A stretch of 64,000 nt of DNA from Capsicum annuum (GCF_002878395.1 NC_061115.1:210133506-210197505); one strand, 5' to 3'. Shown: positions 10,759-23,761, counted from the stretch's first letter. Numbers and translations are program-made. The notes: generated by a model not told the origin, from the letters alone.

Positions 10759-11206
10759 ATCTCCGACTTAGACTCATAACCATGAATGTACAATTTTAAC
10801 ACCCATTTTTTCCACATGCTTATCAAAAACCTTCTAGGTTAATCCCTTTTTGAATGGATCGCCAAATTGTTCTTTGACTCTATCTTCAAAACTCTCACAT
10901 CACCCCTTTGAGTTATATCCCGAATCAAGTGATATTTTCTCTCAATATGCTTACTTCTTTTATGGGTTCGTGGTTATTTCGAGTTTGAAACTACACCAAT
11001 ATTGTCATAATAAAGTGGTAGTGGTGATTGAACCGAAGGAACAACTCCAAGCTCTTTCAGAAAGTTACCGAGCCAAACAACCTCTTTAGCCGCCTCAGAG
11101 GCAGCTACATATTTGGCTTCTATGGTGGAATCAGGAACACATAATTGCTTGATACTCCTCTAAACAATGGCTTCACCTTCTAAAGTAAACACATATCTTG
11201 ATGTAG
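10759..11206 (-). pseudogene. Copia pol 3' end, truncated
   Basis: Reverse complement of about 57120-57553. It encodes the end of copia RNase H (minus strand; the STIEAKYVAA region lies near 11090-11130) through the pol C-terminus and the polypurine region. It stops abruptly where a gypsy LTR begins at 11207; the remainder of the element is missing on this side. ORF-like stretches on the plus strand here (10850-11089) are shadows. Confidence 0.85.
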
Positions 11207-12417
11207 TGTAAGACTCCGCAAAGTTCTCTAGTAGTCTGAGCCTTAGAACGTGTCAAGTGAAGTGTAATTCCATCCCTAAAAGATTGAGAAGTGACTTCCC
11301 AAATGATTAGTTTTTAAACCTTGTGGAATTTTTCAAAAAGTGACTTTCTATTATATGGGGAATTGAATTATCTTTCAAATGATACCCATTTCGTCAAAAT
11401 CTGATGTCGGTGTGGAAAGATATGGCCAAATTACAGAAGCCAGTCTGAACCTCCTAGGTGCGACGGAAGAGGCCGACGGACCATCGGACAAGCGAAGGAC
11501 CCTCGACCAAACCATCGTAATGAGGAAGAAGACCGACTCACTGGCCAAGTGCGACGGAGAGGGCCGAGGGACCGTTGGACTAGCGATGGATCATCGCACC
11601 CCACCGTCGCAGTTGAGATAGAAAGTAAGATTCTGGCCAAGGTGCGATGGTCAGGACCAATGGAACGTCGCACCCCACCATCGTACATCCCAATCAGTAA
11701 TTTTAAGTCATTTTAAAAAGGGCTTTTTAGTCTTTTCCCACCCTTTTAAGACTCAGATATAAGCAAAATGAAGCAGATGACTTCATTATCTCCCAAAACA
11801 TCCAAAGGCTAGGGTTTCTTCCTAAAGAACAAACCCAAAATCCTTCTCCAAGAAATTCAAGAATCCTCCATAGATTCTACAAATTGAGTTGAGATTCAAG
11901 TTCCCCAAGTCAAAGGCTTCAAGAACCCTCTATCAAGAGTAAGAAAAAGAGTCTCAAGCAAGTTTGTTCATCCAATTTCACAATCTAAGGTATAACTCCT
12001 TACCCAGACGTTGGATTTGGATGAAACTAATTGCATTGGAAAGAAAACTCAAAGATATTTATTTTCATAGGTCGCAGCTCTCCCAGTTCATTATATTAAG
12101 GGAGTTATGATCGTTCAAAGTTGACCCAAAAATTTGGCTGGCCTCAGTAGTTTGTGTGCAGGAAATTTTCCTGCACATTTACTATTCCCAAATATCCCGG
12201 CCACTGTTTTATAGTTTCGAACGTGCTCGATTATATCCGAAACCTATCCGTTTTTGGAAATCTTTATATCATTGAAAAGCTTATTCAATAACCTTCACAT
12301 GGAACCATAAATGGCCAAATTCCGATATAAATAAAATAAAAAATTAATTTCATATAAATAAGACCAATACACGTAATTGAGTACGCCAATACACGTACTT
12401 GAATACGGGGTGTTACA
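11207..12417 (+). repeat. Gypsy LTR, family C, complete
   Basis: Starts TGTAAGACTCCGC and ends GGGGTGTTACA, 1211 bp. The first 340 bp match the truncated LTR at 16941. It holds a GC-rich block (about 11455-11690) with repeated GTGCGACGG and GACGGACCATCG phrases, and a TATA-like AGATATAAGC near 11755. Flanks TGTAG and GTTTA do not match, so there is no simple target duplication. ORFs at 11379-11688 come from the GC-rich block and are not genes. Confidence 0.8.
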
Positions 12418-12480
12418 GTTTATCTTTCTCCCCTCTCACTCAGTCTTATTTGAGGATGAATGTTCTCAAGGAGGAGATAT
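12418..12480 (+). mobile_element. Gypsy 3' end with polypurine tract
   Basis: 63 bp matching the end of gypsy internal regions (GAGGATGAATGTTCTCAAGG then GGAGATAT) directly before an LTR start. It shows that the LTR at 12481 is a 3' LTR whose internal region is otherwise lost. Confidence 0.75.
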
Positions 12481-14718
12481 TGTAATACCCTATACTTTTT
12501 CCTAGCTTGAAACTGTCCCAAGAATGTTAGAAGCTTTCTTTTAAAGATGAATCCGCTTTTGTACACGTGGTATTTTTAAGATTTTCACTTTTTGTCACTT
12601 GGAAAATTGAATTAGCTTTCCAATGACACCAATTTTGTCCAAATCCGGTATCGAAAAAGAAAGTTATGGCCGAAGTATAGAAGATAGTAGAATCGCCCAG
12701 GTGCGACGGTGTAGGTCGATGGACCATCGAACTAGCGATGGACCTTCACCCACGCTGTCGTAGTGAGGCAGTGTGATCACCTTCTACCCAGAAGCGATGG
12801 CACAGGCCGACAGATTATCGGGCTAGCGATGAACCGTCGCTTAGATAGTTGCAAGGGAGACGGTGAGCCTCCATTCTGCCCAGGTGCGACGGTCAAGATC
12901 GACGGACTGTCGACCCCGTGACGCACCATCGCATGTCCCATTTAATTATTTTAAAGCCATTTTTAAAAGGCTATTTGGGCCTTTTTTTCACCCGATTTAA
13001 TCCCTAATTACGTTAGACCATTTCTCATTAGTTCATTATTATTCTACAACAACAAATTAGGGTTTCTCTAAGAGATCAATCCCCAAGGACAAGAAACCCT
13101 AGGTGGTTGATTTCAAGCCAAGAATTCAAGTTTTCCTCCACAGATCTTCAAGAGATCACTCAACCCAGGTATGCATAATGTTCATTCATGGACTCCTTTC
13201 GTCCATGAAGCCCAAGGATCTCTTTTCAAAGTTCAAGTGTATGGATTTTTATGAATATCATGTTGGGTTTGCTTTTGTTCATGTTGATAATGACCAATTG
13301 AATTCTATTCCATGTTTAGTGGTAAATCTTAAGTGAAATTTATTATTATAGGTGTAGCTTTATGTGAACCTATGCTTAAACCCTTGGATGATGAAATTAG
13401 AGTTGAATCATGATGTTTACTTGTTGTACAATGTTTTCTACATATACTATTTTTACCATGTGTTTGATTAAATGCTTATGTGAAGGAAATGTGCCCAGCT
13501 AGTATGATATTATGAATTCTCCATTTATGTACAAGTTTATGCATGATAAGTGTTTGATAAAATGTCTTAGTCAATGAATTATGGATTTTGATGTTGATCA
13601 TGCATTCAAGAAAGTCATTCTTTGTCAGTTTCCTTCTATCGAGTCCTGGGGGTACTTGTACCCAACAATTTAGCTGTTTGCCTAGAGCCAATGTCATATT
13701 TTTAAGATACTCTCAGTCAAGTCATGTTCAGTAGAATACAGTCAGTTTCATGACTCAGGAAAACTCAGTAATCTCAGTAATCTCAGTCAGTTATCAGATC
13801 TCAGTAATATTTCGTCAGTCAATGAAACTCAATCAACTCAGTCCAGTTAGTTCATTTAATCATGTTCAGTGTCTATTCAGATGGGAGTAGGAATTAGCAC
13901 CGAGTGAACCCAAGGATAACTCACCTATCATATGAGGGTATGATTCTTAGAAGAAATCTTTGCTTTCCAAAACTATGTAGCCAGCATAGGTTGAGATACC
14001 ATAGCCAGCTATATGAGGGTAGATGAAGTGGATTAACCTATTATATAAGGGTTCCCACCATTCTCGCTAGAGTTACCTATTATATGAGGTTTACTCACAG
14101 ATTGTCCTTACCAGTGGCTCGGTATTGACACCCTTCTAATTGGGGTACAGATTGGACCCCAACTCAGCTATATTGCATTATTTAAGGCATGTTGGTTAGA
14201 TAACTATTTCCCATAGTTTCAGTTATAGAATTAGGACTATCAGATACAGTCGCTCAGTCTAAGTAAAAGAACTCAGATAGTTCTTCAGATTGCAGGACTG
14301 TCAAATACAGTCAACTCAGATGTAGTACAGAACTCAGCTAGTTTCATCAGATTCAGGACTGTCAGATATAGTCAATTATGTTATCAGGTATTTCAGTTAC
14401 AGTTATTATGTATTCATGCATGTATTCTCACGTTCATGTTATCCAGTCAATTAGTATAGTTCATGCATGTGAACCTTTGTATTCAGCGTACCTCACATGC
14501 ATACCAGTATATTCAATCGTACTGACGCATTCGCGCTATGGTTTTTTATACCATAGGTTCAGAGACACAAGATCCAGAGCATCAGTAATATTCCAGTCTC
14601 AGCAGTCAGAGTTAGTAGTGAGTCCTCATCTTTTGAGGATATGAGCATTTATTTATTATCTCATTAATTAATTTATTAGTTGGAGTTAGTTTGGGACATG
14701 TCCCATCAACTCCTTATT
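12481..14718 (+). repeat. Gypsy LTR, family A, 3' truncated
   Basis: Starts TGTAATACCC. Matches, in opposite orientation, the solo LTR at 32713-35216 up to the CATCAACTCCTTATT phrase, then passes directly into RNase H codons. About 290 bp of LTR 3' end are missing. The joint shares ATTCCT or a similar short stretch with the pol sequence, which suggests deletion by short homology. Includes the GC-rich block near 12700-12930. Confidence 0.8.
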
Positions 14719-16740
14719 CCTGTGAGAAGATTTTTCAGGAGTTAAAGATTCCTCTTACTTCAGCCCCTGTATTGACTTTGCCTGATTGTACAGATGGTTT
14801 TGTGGTGTATTGTGATACCTTTAGAGTTAGTTTGGGTTGTGTGTTAATGCAAATAGGTAAGGTTATAGCCTATGCCTCTAGACATTTGAAGCTGCATGAA
14901 AAGAACTACCTAACCCATGATCTTGAATTAGCTGTTGTGGTCTTTGCTTTGAAGATATGGAGACACTATCTTTATGGTGTTCATGTTGATGTGTTTACTG
15001 ATCATAAGAGCCTATTGTATGTGTTTACTCAAAAGGAGTTGAATCTTAGACAGAAAATGTGGTTAGAGTTGTTAAAAGACTATGATATGAGTGTATTATA
15101 TCACCCAGGCATGGCTAATGTAGTGGCAGATACCCTTAGCAGATTGTCTATAGGTAGTGTTATGCATGCAGAGGAAGGTAAGAAAGAGTTAGCTCATGAT
15201 GTGCATTATTTAGCTAGACTAGGTGTTAGGTTGCTTGATTTAGTTGAGGGGAGTATTTTGGTGCAGAGTAGTTCCAAATCCTTCTTAGTTTTGGAAGTGA
15301 AGGAGAAGCAAGATAGGGATCCTAGTTGGTCAGACTGAAGGAGTCAGTTAAGGACAAAAAGGTATAAGTTTTCTCCCAAGGGGGAGATAGAGTGTTGAAA
15401 TTGTAGGGTAGATTATGTGTTCCATGTGTTGATGATCTGAGGTAGAGGATTATGGCTGAAGCGTATGACGCGCGATATTCTATCCATCCCAGCACTACCA
15501 AAATGTACCACGACTTGCGAGAAATCTATTGGTGGAGTGGTTTGAAGAAGGATATAGCTGAGTTTATAGAGAAGTGTGCAATGTGCCAATAGGTTAAGGT
15601 AAAGCACCAAAGGCCTGGCGGTGTGATGCAAGAGTTTAGTATACCCACTTAGAAGTGGGAGGAGGTGAATATGGATTTCGTGACTGGTTTACCTCTTTTG
15701 CATCGTCATCATGATTCTATTTGGGTTGTTGTAGATAGGCTGACTAAGTCCACACATTTCTTGCCTGTGCATACATCTTCTACAACTGAGGATTATGCTA
15801 AATTATATACACTAGAGTTAGTTAGGCTGAACAGAGTTCCCTTGTCTATCATTGTGGATAGGGGTACTCAGTACACTTCTCAGTTTTAGAGAGCATTTTA
15901 GAAGGGTCTTTGTACCCAAGTTCATTTGAGTTTTACTTTTCATCCATAGGAAGATGGCCAGGCTGAGAGGACCATTCAGACTCTAGAAGATATGTTGAGG
16001 GCATGCGCACTTGATTTTAAAGGTAGTTGGGATGAGCATATGCCATTGATAGAGTTTGCTTATAATAATAGTTACCATGCTAGCACTGTTATGGCACCAT
16101 TTGAGGCTTTGTATAATGGAAGATATAGGTCACCCATAGGTTGGTTTGAAGTGGGTGAAGCTACTGTGATTGGGCCTGATGTAGTGTTTGAGGCCTTGGA
16201 GAAAGTTAAGTTGATTAGAGAAAGGTTGAAGATAGCTCAGAGTCGGCAAAAGTCATATGCCGATGTCAGGAGAAGGGATTTTGAGTTTGAGGTGGGTGAT
16301 TTGGTGTACTTAAAGATTTCACCTATGAAAGTGGTGAAGAGGTTTGGTAAAAAGGGGGAAGCTTAGTCCCGGTTATGTTGGTCCCTATAGAGTCTTGAGC
16401 CGTGTTGGTAAGGTCGCATATGAAGTTGAGTTGCCTATAGAGTTATCAGTCATTCATCCTATTTTTCATGTCTCCATGCTTTAAAAGCATATTGGTGATT
16501 ACGTTTTAGTAGATCCTTCAAAGAGTGCTGATATTCAGAATAGTCTTTCATTCGATGAGATTCCTGTTGAGATCCTAGATTTCCAGATCTGTAGACTGAG
16601 GAACAAAGAGGTTCCCTTGGTTAAAGTTTTGTGGGGGAACCAGTTAGTTGAGAGCGCTACTTAAGAGGCAGAAGAAGACATGCGAGCCAAGTACCTGCAC
16701 CTCTTCTCTGTGAGTTTAGATCAAGCCGAAGGTATTATTC
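14719..16740 (+). pseudogene. Gypsy RNase H-integrase-chromodomain relic
   Basis: 3' half of a Ty3/gypsy pol. RNase [14 protein letters not shown] at about 14870, [11 protein letters not shown] at 14995, [17 protein letters not shown] at about 15100-15150. The H2C2 zinc region and integrase core follow: MDFVTGLP (15672), VDRGTQYTS (15851) and EDGQAERTIQTL (15951) give the D, D, E catalytic positions, all present. After a one-base frameshift near 16360 comes GYVGPYRVLSRVGKVAYE, then HP.FHVSML and a chromodomain-like tail (EILDFQICRLRNKEVPLVKV), typical of the Tekay/Del chromoviruses. In-frame stops occur near 15411, 15590, 15887 and 16663. Gag, protease and RT are deleted. Confidence 0.85.
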
Positions 16741-16927
16741 TTCCTTAATTCAGCCCTTCTAATCTAAATTTCAGATATGTATCTATTCTTACATGAGTTC
16801 TTGCAATTTTTGAAGTATTCAAGAGTTTAGAAAGATTTAAGCCCATTTATCAAATTGCTTTAGGCATACGTACTTAATTTTTCCTGTGTCCCTAGCTAAC
16901 TAGTGATATTCGAGGATGAATATTTAT

Positions 16928-16940
16928 AAGGGGGAGATTT
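16928..16940 (+). other. Polypurine tract
   Basis: AAGGGGGAGATTT directly before the LTR start at 16941: the plus-strand primer site of gypsy reverse transcription. Confidence 0.8.
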
Positions 16941-17280
16941 TGTAATACCCCGCAGAGTTCTCTAGTAGTCTGAGCCTTAGAACGTATCAAGTGAAGTGTA
17001 ATTTCAGCCCTAAAAAATTGAGAAGTGACTTCCCAAGTGATTAGTGTTTAAACCTTGTGGAATTTTTCTAAAAATGACTTTCTATCGTGTGGGGAATTGA
17101 ATTATCTTTTCAACGATACACATTTCATCAAAATATGATGTCGGAGTGAGAAGATATGACCAAATTACAGAAGGCAGTCTGAACCGCCCAGGTGCGACGG
17201 AAGGGGCCGATGAACCGTCGGACTAGTGACGGACCATCACCCAGACCGTCGCAATGAGGCAGAAGATCGACTCACTGGCC
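16941..17280 (+). repeat. Gypsy LTR, family C, first 340 bp
   Basis: Near-identical to 11207-11545, including TCTAGTAGTCTGAGCCTTAG and the GACGGACCATC phrase. It ends abruptly at ACTCACTGGCC, inside the GC-rich block, where it is joined to a different LTR family (GTTGAAGTTAGGG). This is a chimeric LTR formed by recombination or nested deletion. Confidence 0.85.
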
Positions 17281-18745
17281 GTTGAAGTTAGGGTTTATAC
17301 CCAATATTGCTATTTATGAGATTATGAGATTTTCATTGATTTAGAAGTTGAATTACATGATTTTGTTTATATTTTCCTGCATATTGCTGAAATTTCCCAA
17401 TTTTATGATGAATTATAACTGTTACATTATCAAGCATGAATTTTAAGATGATTTAACATGAGATTGATGCATGAGTCATTGTTCCCTACTTAAGACTTTT
17501 ATTGTGAGATTTATTTGTGCTATGAGAACCCTCAGATAAGATTACTATCAGATTTTTATAAAAATTTGACCTTTGGGTCCTAAGCTAAGATAAATAATCC
17601 ACTTTGTTCATATAACTTGAGATTCAACCATGTGCTATATTTTTGAAGTGGATTTCTTAAGATTTTGAGCATAAGAATGGGAGTAGTATTTAACACCGAT
17701 ATGGGTAGGTTACTACGGTTTCATACCCCAGAACTACGTGCCAATGTAGAATTCAGATTATTTCAACTTCTACGTGGATGACTCAGAATCTGATCACTTA
17801 AGATAGAAGTTTTATTCCGATGGAAAGGGTAGAACAACCCTACCTAATAGGGGCCAAATGTGGGACTCCATGGATGCTCACATGGTGTATGTCGGTTAGA
17901 AGAACCTCCCAATAAGATGTCCCCTACTTTTAAAATAGTTTATTGGCGTAAAGCCTTAAGATAAAAACATATATTTTGAAAGCTATGGTTTTAAGAATCT
18001 TTAAGTCTTGAGATGAAGTATTCCCCTTACAAATTGATAAGATGATGTAGCAGCTTTCAGAAAGAACAAATTTTTGAACTGAATGTTATGGCTCACAAGA
18101 TTCATACTACATGCTCTATTATTTATGATTTATGATCTTCTAATTTCTGATCACTCGACCCTATGTGAGTCATTTACATTTAACATGCATGATTTTTATA
18201 AACTGTGATGATATTGTTTACTTATTGCATGCACCCCCATATACTCAGTTCATCATCAAGGTATTGATCTATATATATGTCTATGTGCTACATTATCTCA
18301 TAATGTAGGTTCAGGTGCTTAGTCTCAGCATCGTGAGTGATTCACGAGCATCTCATCTACATCCCTACAGTTGGTTAGTAATCATAGTTCGGGGACTTTG
18401 TTATTCATACATTTAGTTTATTATTAGATGTTCATTTATTCATTTCAGATAGTTTGAGTCAGCTGAGGCCTATCCCGGTGACTCTCTAAACTCAGATAGT
18501 AAAGGCTTGTCGGACTACTAGATTCAGTTTTATCATTTGATTTAGAATTCAGATTTTTCAGTTTTGTTTTACCAAGACTTTTAGTATGTATTAGATAAGA
18601 TTTTCCATATTTATTATGTTTTCATATTCATATTGTTCCTGTTTTAAGATTTAGATTTAGTAGAAAGCAACCAGGTTTAGCTCAGGACTACTTGTAGTTC
18701 AAAGCACCATGTGGTATCTTGGGAATCAGATTTCGGGGCATTACA
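17281..18745 (+). repeat. Gypsy LTR, family D, 3' part
   Basis: Matches 24655-26115 almost base for base over about 1460 bp and ends GGGGCATTACA. It acts as the 5' LTR of the element that follows but lacks its own first ~880 bp, which are replaced by the family C fragment. Confidence 0.85.
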
Positions 18746-18748
18746 AAC

Positions 18749-18760
18749 TTGGTATTAGAG
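18749..18760 (+). other. Primer binding site, initiator Met tRNA
   Basis: TGGTATTAGAGC, four bases after the LTR end; one change from the plant consensus TGGTATCAGAGC. Confidence 0.8.
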
Positions 18761-18949
18761 CCTAAGGTTTAGAGAGTCCTAGGGCGTCAGACAAGCTGTG
18801 TTACATAGAGTCTTGATCATTAGTGTGAAGCGCGGCACATCTATGAGCAAGAGGCTATGGAGCGTTTTAGGAAATTTTCTTTTTTTTCATGATCAATCAT
18901 GCATTTAGTGTCTTTATCTACTTCTAACTTGTGCTTTAACATAAAAAAA

Positions 18950-20150
18950 ATTCCTTCTCGTTGAGCTAACGTCCATAAAAATAATAATCATCCAACTCAG
19001 CCTGCAGATCCCTTGAATGAGAATGTTTTACATGAAGAGTTTTGCGCTGCCGTTCAGGCGCTAGCCCAAGCTATGATAGTTAATGTTTAGGTCAATCATC
19101 AGGCCACACTCCTACCTCAGTAAGATGGGGACTCATTTGCGGCCAGGATCAAAGATTTTATGAGAATAAACTCGCCAAAATTATTTGGGTTGAAGGCAGA
19201 TGAAGACCCATAACTTTATCTATATGAGGTGAAGAAGATCACCCAAATTATGCATATTTCCAAAGAGGAGAGTGTAGAATTGGAATCCTATAGGCTGAAT
19301 GATACTGCATATAATTGGTAGTAATATGAAAAAAAGTAGAGGGGAGAATGCAGCTCTTATGACTTGGCAGATATTTCAGGATGCGTTCCTAGATAAGTTT
19401 TTCTCATGTGAGATGAGGAAAGCAAATATAGAAGAGTTCATGAACCTGAGGCAAGGTTCAATGACTGTGAAAGAGTACTGCCTCAAGTTTAACCAATTGT
19501 CTAAGTATGTCCCTGATCAGATGGCTGAACCTAGGTTAAGCATGAGCAAATTTTTGACTGATGTGTCCAGGTTGGTAGTTAGGGTGTGTAAGACTGCTAT
19601 GCTCATTGGAGACATAGACTTTCCTAGATTGATGATGCATGCTCAGCAGATTGAGGTAGAAAAGATGAAGGAAAGAGAGAGAGTAAATAAGCGAGCTAGA
19701 ACAGGTCAGTTTGATCATTGTCAGAATAAATTTGAAGGAGGAAATCATTTGCAGTTTCAGAATTATCCATCTGTGCCAGAACCTTCTTCATCCAGTGCTC
19801 CTGTACCCAAAAATAGGTAAGAACAGTGGGGTAAGTATTTTATGTCCAAATCTCAGAATAGTATGAGTGGAAAGCCTAATCATACCCCATGTGCTAAGTG
19901 TGGTAAGAATCATAGAGGTGAATCTTTGTGGGGCCATAAGGTTTGTTATGGTTTTGGCCAGCAGAGTCACGAAATTAAAGAGTGCCCGCATACTGGATGG
20001 GGGAATAGAGATGTTCGTCCTCAGACTCAGGCTAATAGTGCACTAGCTCCTCTAGGTCGCCCAGTCCCTCCTCAGGGCGCTTCATCGAGTACTGGTGGTT
20101 GCCAGTGCCAAAATCAATTTTATGCTTTACCATCCCATCAGGAGCAGGAG
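18950..20150 (+). pseudogene. Gypsy gag, element D1
   Basis: Gag with stops and small shifts. The expected start context is degraded near 18950. Visible motifs: DFMRINSPKLFG (about 19155), DAFLDKFF then EFMNLRQGSMTVKEY (19379-19475), RLSMSKFLTDVSRLVV (about 19535), a basic stretch, and a CCHC zinc knuckle in the 19842 frame (CAKCGKNHRGE followed by CYGFGQQSHEIKEC), where the second knuckle keeps its Cys and His. This is the structural protein that packages element RNA. The segments 19299-19820 and 19842-20150 are in different frames or split by a stop near 19818. Confidence 0.8.
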
Positions 20151-23100
20151 TATTCACCCAATATTATGACTAGTATGCTTCGTGTCTTTCATTTTGATGT
20201 TTATGTGTTGCTAGACCTTGGGTCAATCTTTTTTTATGTGACCCCTTTAGTTGTAGTTAATTTTGAGATGAGTTTTGAAAGATTCTCGAGCCTTTCTTGG
20301 TTTTTGCTCTAGTAGGTGAGTCAGTTATTGCTAAATAGATAAATAAAAAGTGTCCTACCATTGTTCTTCATAAAGTCATGTTAGCAGACCTAATAGAGTT
20401 AGACATGGTTGATTTTGATCTTATTTTAGGTATGGATTGACTTTATTCCTATTATGCTTCTATAGATTGTCGCACCCGAGTGGTGAAGTTTTAGTTTTTA
20501 GATGAGCCAATTTTTGAGTGGTCAGGTAATTCAGTGTCTCCCAAGAGCTATTTCATAGCTTATCTTAAGGCCAGAAAATTGATATCCAAAGGTTGCATTT
20601 ATCATCTAGTTTGAGTTGAAGACACTAAGTCTGAGACTCCAATAATTTAGTCTATCCAAGTAGTTTATGAATTTCCTAATGTTTTTCTAGAAGATCTACC
20701 AGGGGTACCTCTCAATAGAGAGATAGAATTCGGTGTTAACCTTCTCCTAGATACTAAACCTATTTCTATCCCCCCTTATTGTATGGCTCTCACAAAGCTT
20801 TAGGAGTTGAAAGAGCAACTAAAAGATCTTTTAGATAAAGGTTTCATAAGGCCCAGTCTTTCTCCATGGGGCGCTCCCGTTCTATTCGTGTGAAAGAAAG
20901 ATGGTTCTTTGTGAATGTGCATTGACTATCGTCAGCTAAATAAAGTTATAGTCAAAAAGAAATATCCTCTTCCTAGAATTGATGACTTGTTTGATCAACT
21001 CCAAGGTGCAAGTTATTTCTCAAAGATAGACCTTAGATCCGGCTATCATCAGCTTAAAGTAAGGGAATACGATATTCCAAAGAGGGCCTTTAGAACCTAT
21101 TATGGTCATTTTGAGTTTCAAGTCATGTATTTTGGGTTAACCAATGCTCCAGCAGCTTTCATGGACCTCATGAATCGAGTGTGCAAGCAGTATCTAGACA
21201 TATTTTTCATAGTATTCGTAGATAATATCCTTATATACTCTCATAGTCAGGATGACCTTATAGATCATCTTAGAATTGTCTTTCAAACTCTTAGAGATCA
21301 TTAATTATTTACCAAATTTAGCAAGTGTGAATTTTGGCTAAGGTCAGTAGCCTTTCTTGGTCATATTGTTTTTGCCGATGGCATTAGAGTCGATCCCCAA
21401 AAGACAGAAGACATAAGGAATTGGCCTAGACCTATCTCTCCATCGAACATTAGGAGTTTCTTAGGTCTAGCTAGTTATTACTGCCATTTTGTTAACGGTT
21501 TCTCTTCTATCGCGTCTCCTATGTCTAGATTGACCTAAAAGAAAGTTAAGTTCCTGTGGTCAGATTCCTGCGAGAAGAGTTTTCAGGAGTTGAAGACTCG
21601 ACTCACTTCAGCCCTAGTTCCAGCATTACCTGATGGTACCGATGTCTTTGTTGCTTATTATGATACCTCTAGAGTTGGTTTGGGTTATGTGTTGATGCAG
21701 TGAGGTAAGGTCACAGCCTATACCTCTAGACAGTTGAAGCCTCATGAAAAAAATTACCCAACCCATGATCTGGAATTAGCTACTGTGGTGTTTTCTTTGA
21801 AAATATGGAGACATTATCTGTATGGTGTGCATGTTGATGTGTTCACGGACCACAAAAACTTGTAGTATGTATTTTCTCAGAGAGAGTTGAATCTCTGTTA
21901 GAGAAGGTGGTTGTAGTTGTTGAAGGATTATGATATGAGTGTGTTATATCATCCGTGCAAGGATAATGTAGTGGTAGACGCCCTTAGTAGATTGTCTATG
22001 GGCAATTTTGCTCATATGGAGAACGATAAGAAAGAGTTAGCTTGAGAAGTTCATCGTTTGGCTAGATTAGGTGTTAGGTTGGTTGATTCAGCTAAAGGGA
22101 ATGTTTGGGCTCGGAGTAGTTCCGAATCTTTCCTACTTTCAGGAGTAAATCAGAAGCAAGACATGGATCTTAGTTTGGTCAAACTGAATGAGTCAGTTAA
22201 AGACCAAATGGTAGAGGTTTTCTCCCAAGGGGAAGATGGCATGTTGAGATACCAAAGTAGATTGTGTGTGCTATGTGTTCATGAGTTGAGACAGAGGATT
22301 ATGGCTGAAGTGCATGGTGCACATTATTCTATTCATCTAGGTGCTACCAAGATGTACCACGACTTGCGGGAAATCTATTGGTGGAGTGAAATGAAGAGAG
22401 ATATACCAAAGTTTGTAGCAAAGTGTGCAACTTGTCAATAGGTTAAGGTAGAGCACCAAAGACCTGGTGGTATGTTGCAAGAGTTTGGTATCCCCATTTG
22501 GAAGTGGGAAGAGGTGAATATGGATTTTATGACTGATTTACCCCATTCGTTTCATCATCATAATTCGATTTAGGTTATTGTAGACAGATTGACTAAGTCA
22601 GTACATTGGGGATTATGTTAAGTTGTATATCCTAGAATTTGTCAGATTGCATGGAGTTCCCTTGTCTATCATCTCGGATAGGGGTACTCAGTTTACTTCC
22701 CAATTTTGGATAGCCATTCAGAAGGGTCTTAGAACCCAAGTCCATCTTAGTTAGCTTTTCACCCTCAGACAGATGGTCAAGCAGAGAGGACCATCCAAAC
22801 TTTAAAGGATATGTTGAGGGAATGCGCTCTTGATTTCAAGGGTAGTTGGGATGAGCATTTACCATTGATTGAGTTCGCTTATTATAACAGTTATCATACT
22901 AGCATTCAGATAGTTCCATTTGACACTCTTTATGTAAGGAGATATAGATCACCCATCGGTTGGTTTGAGGTGGGTGAGGCTGCTTTGCTTAGGCCCGATG
23001 CAGTGTAGGAAGCTATGGAGAAAGTTAAAATGATTAGGGAAAGATTAAAAATAGCTCAGAGTCAATAGAAATCCTATGCAGATGTGAGAAGAAGGGACCT

Positions 23101-23566
23101 CGAGTTTGAGGTTGGTGATTTAGTGTATCTGAAGATTTTACCCATGAAGGGGGTGAAGAGATTTGGAAAGAAGGGGAAGCATAGTCCTCGATATGTTGGG
23201 CCTTTCAGAATTGTGAGTCGTGTTGGAAAAGTAGCTTATGAGCTTGATTTGCCCGCAAATTTATCTACCGTTCATCCTGTATTCCACGTCTCTATGCTTA
23301 AGAAGAGTATCAGTAACTCCACGATTGTAGTTCCTTTAGAAAACTTTGATATTCAAAATAGTCTTTCTTACGAAGAGATCTCAGTTGGGATTCTAGATCG
23401 TCAAATCTGTAGACTAAGGAACAAAGAAGTTCCCTTGGTCAAAGTTCTTTCGGAGAATCAGTCTGTTGAGGGTGCCACTTGGGACGCAGAAGTAGATATG
23501 CGAGCCAAGTACCCTCGCCTCTTCTCCGTAAACTCAGATGTAGTCGAAGGTAATACTCTTCGTTGA
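20151..23566 (+). pseudogene. Gypsy pol, element D1
   Basis: Nearly full-length Ty3/gypsy pol broken by many stops. Protease: LLDLGSIFFYVTP at about 20208, the D.GS active site kept. [22 protein letters not shown] at about 20923, the [13 protein letters not shown] region at 21014, and FVDNILIYS at 21217, where the second catalytic Asp (usual VDD) is Asn. Then RNase H (about 21580-22000), the H2C2 zinc domain (22300-22440), integrase core with DRGTQFTS at 22677 and DGQAERTIQTL at 22770, and a clean C-terminal stretch 23084-23566 with HPVFHVSMLKKS followed by a chromodomain-like RQICRLRNKEVPLVKVL. Gene order PR-RT-RH-INT and the chromodomain mark a chromovirus. Confidence 0.85.
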
Positions 23567-23761
23567 TTCAGTTCTTTTCTAATCATATATTCAAATATAA
23601 AGTTGTCCTCATATGAGTTTATGCACTCACAAAATTTCTCAAAAGTTCAAAATGATTTAGATTCAGTTGTTTAGTTTATTTCAGTTGTGCATGCTATCAT
23701 ATAGACTCAGATTCCTAAATATTCTTAGCTTATCTAGTAATATTCAAGGACGAATGTTCCC

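Larger units (their letters stand above)
6888..11206. repeat. Left arm of large inverted duplication
   Basis: Matches the reverse complement of about 57120-63020, at roughly nine bases in ten by eye. It runs from AGTACGATAAACAAATAG near 6888, through non-element DNA, across a copia LTR and into copia pol, up to the gypsy LTR at 11207. The duplicated unit therefore includes a copia element already inserted in its target. The left arm lacks the LINE tail and the Mutator-like element of the right arm. Confidence 0.9.

Noticed and set aside
11379..11688. Overlapping ORFs on both strands
   Set aside because: They lie in the GC-rich block of an LTR, where stops are rare by composition.
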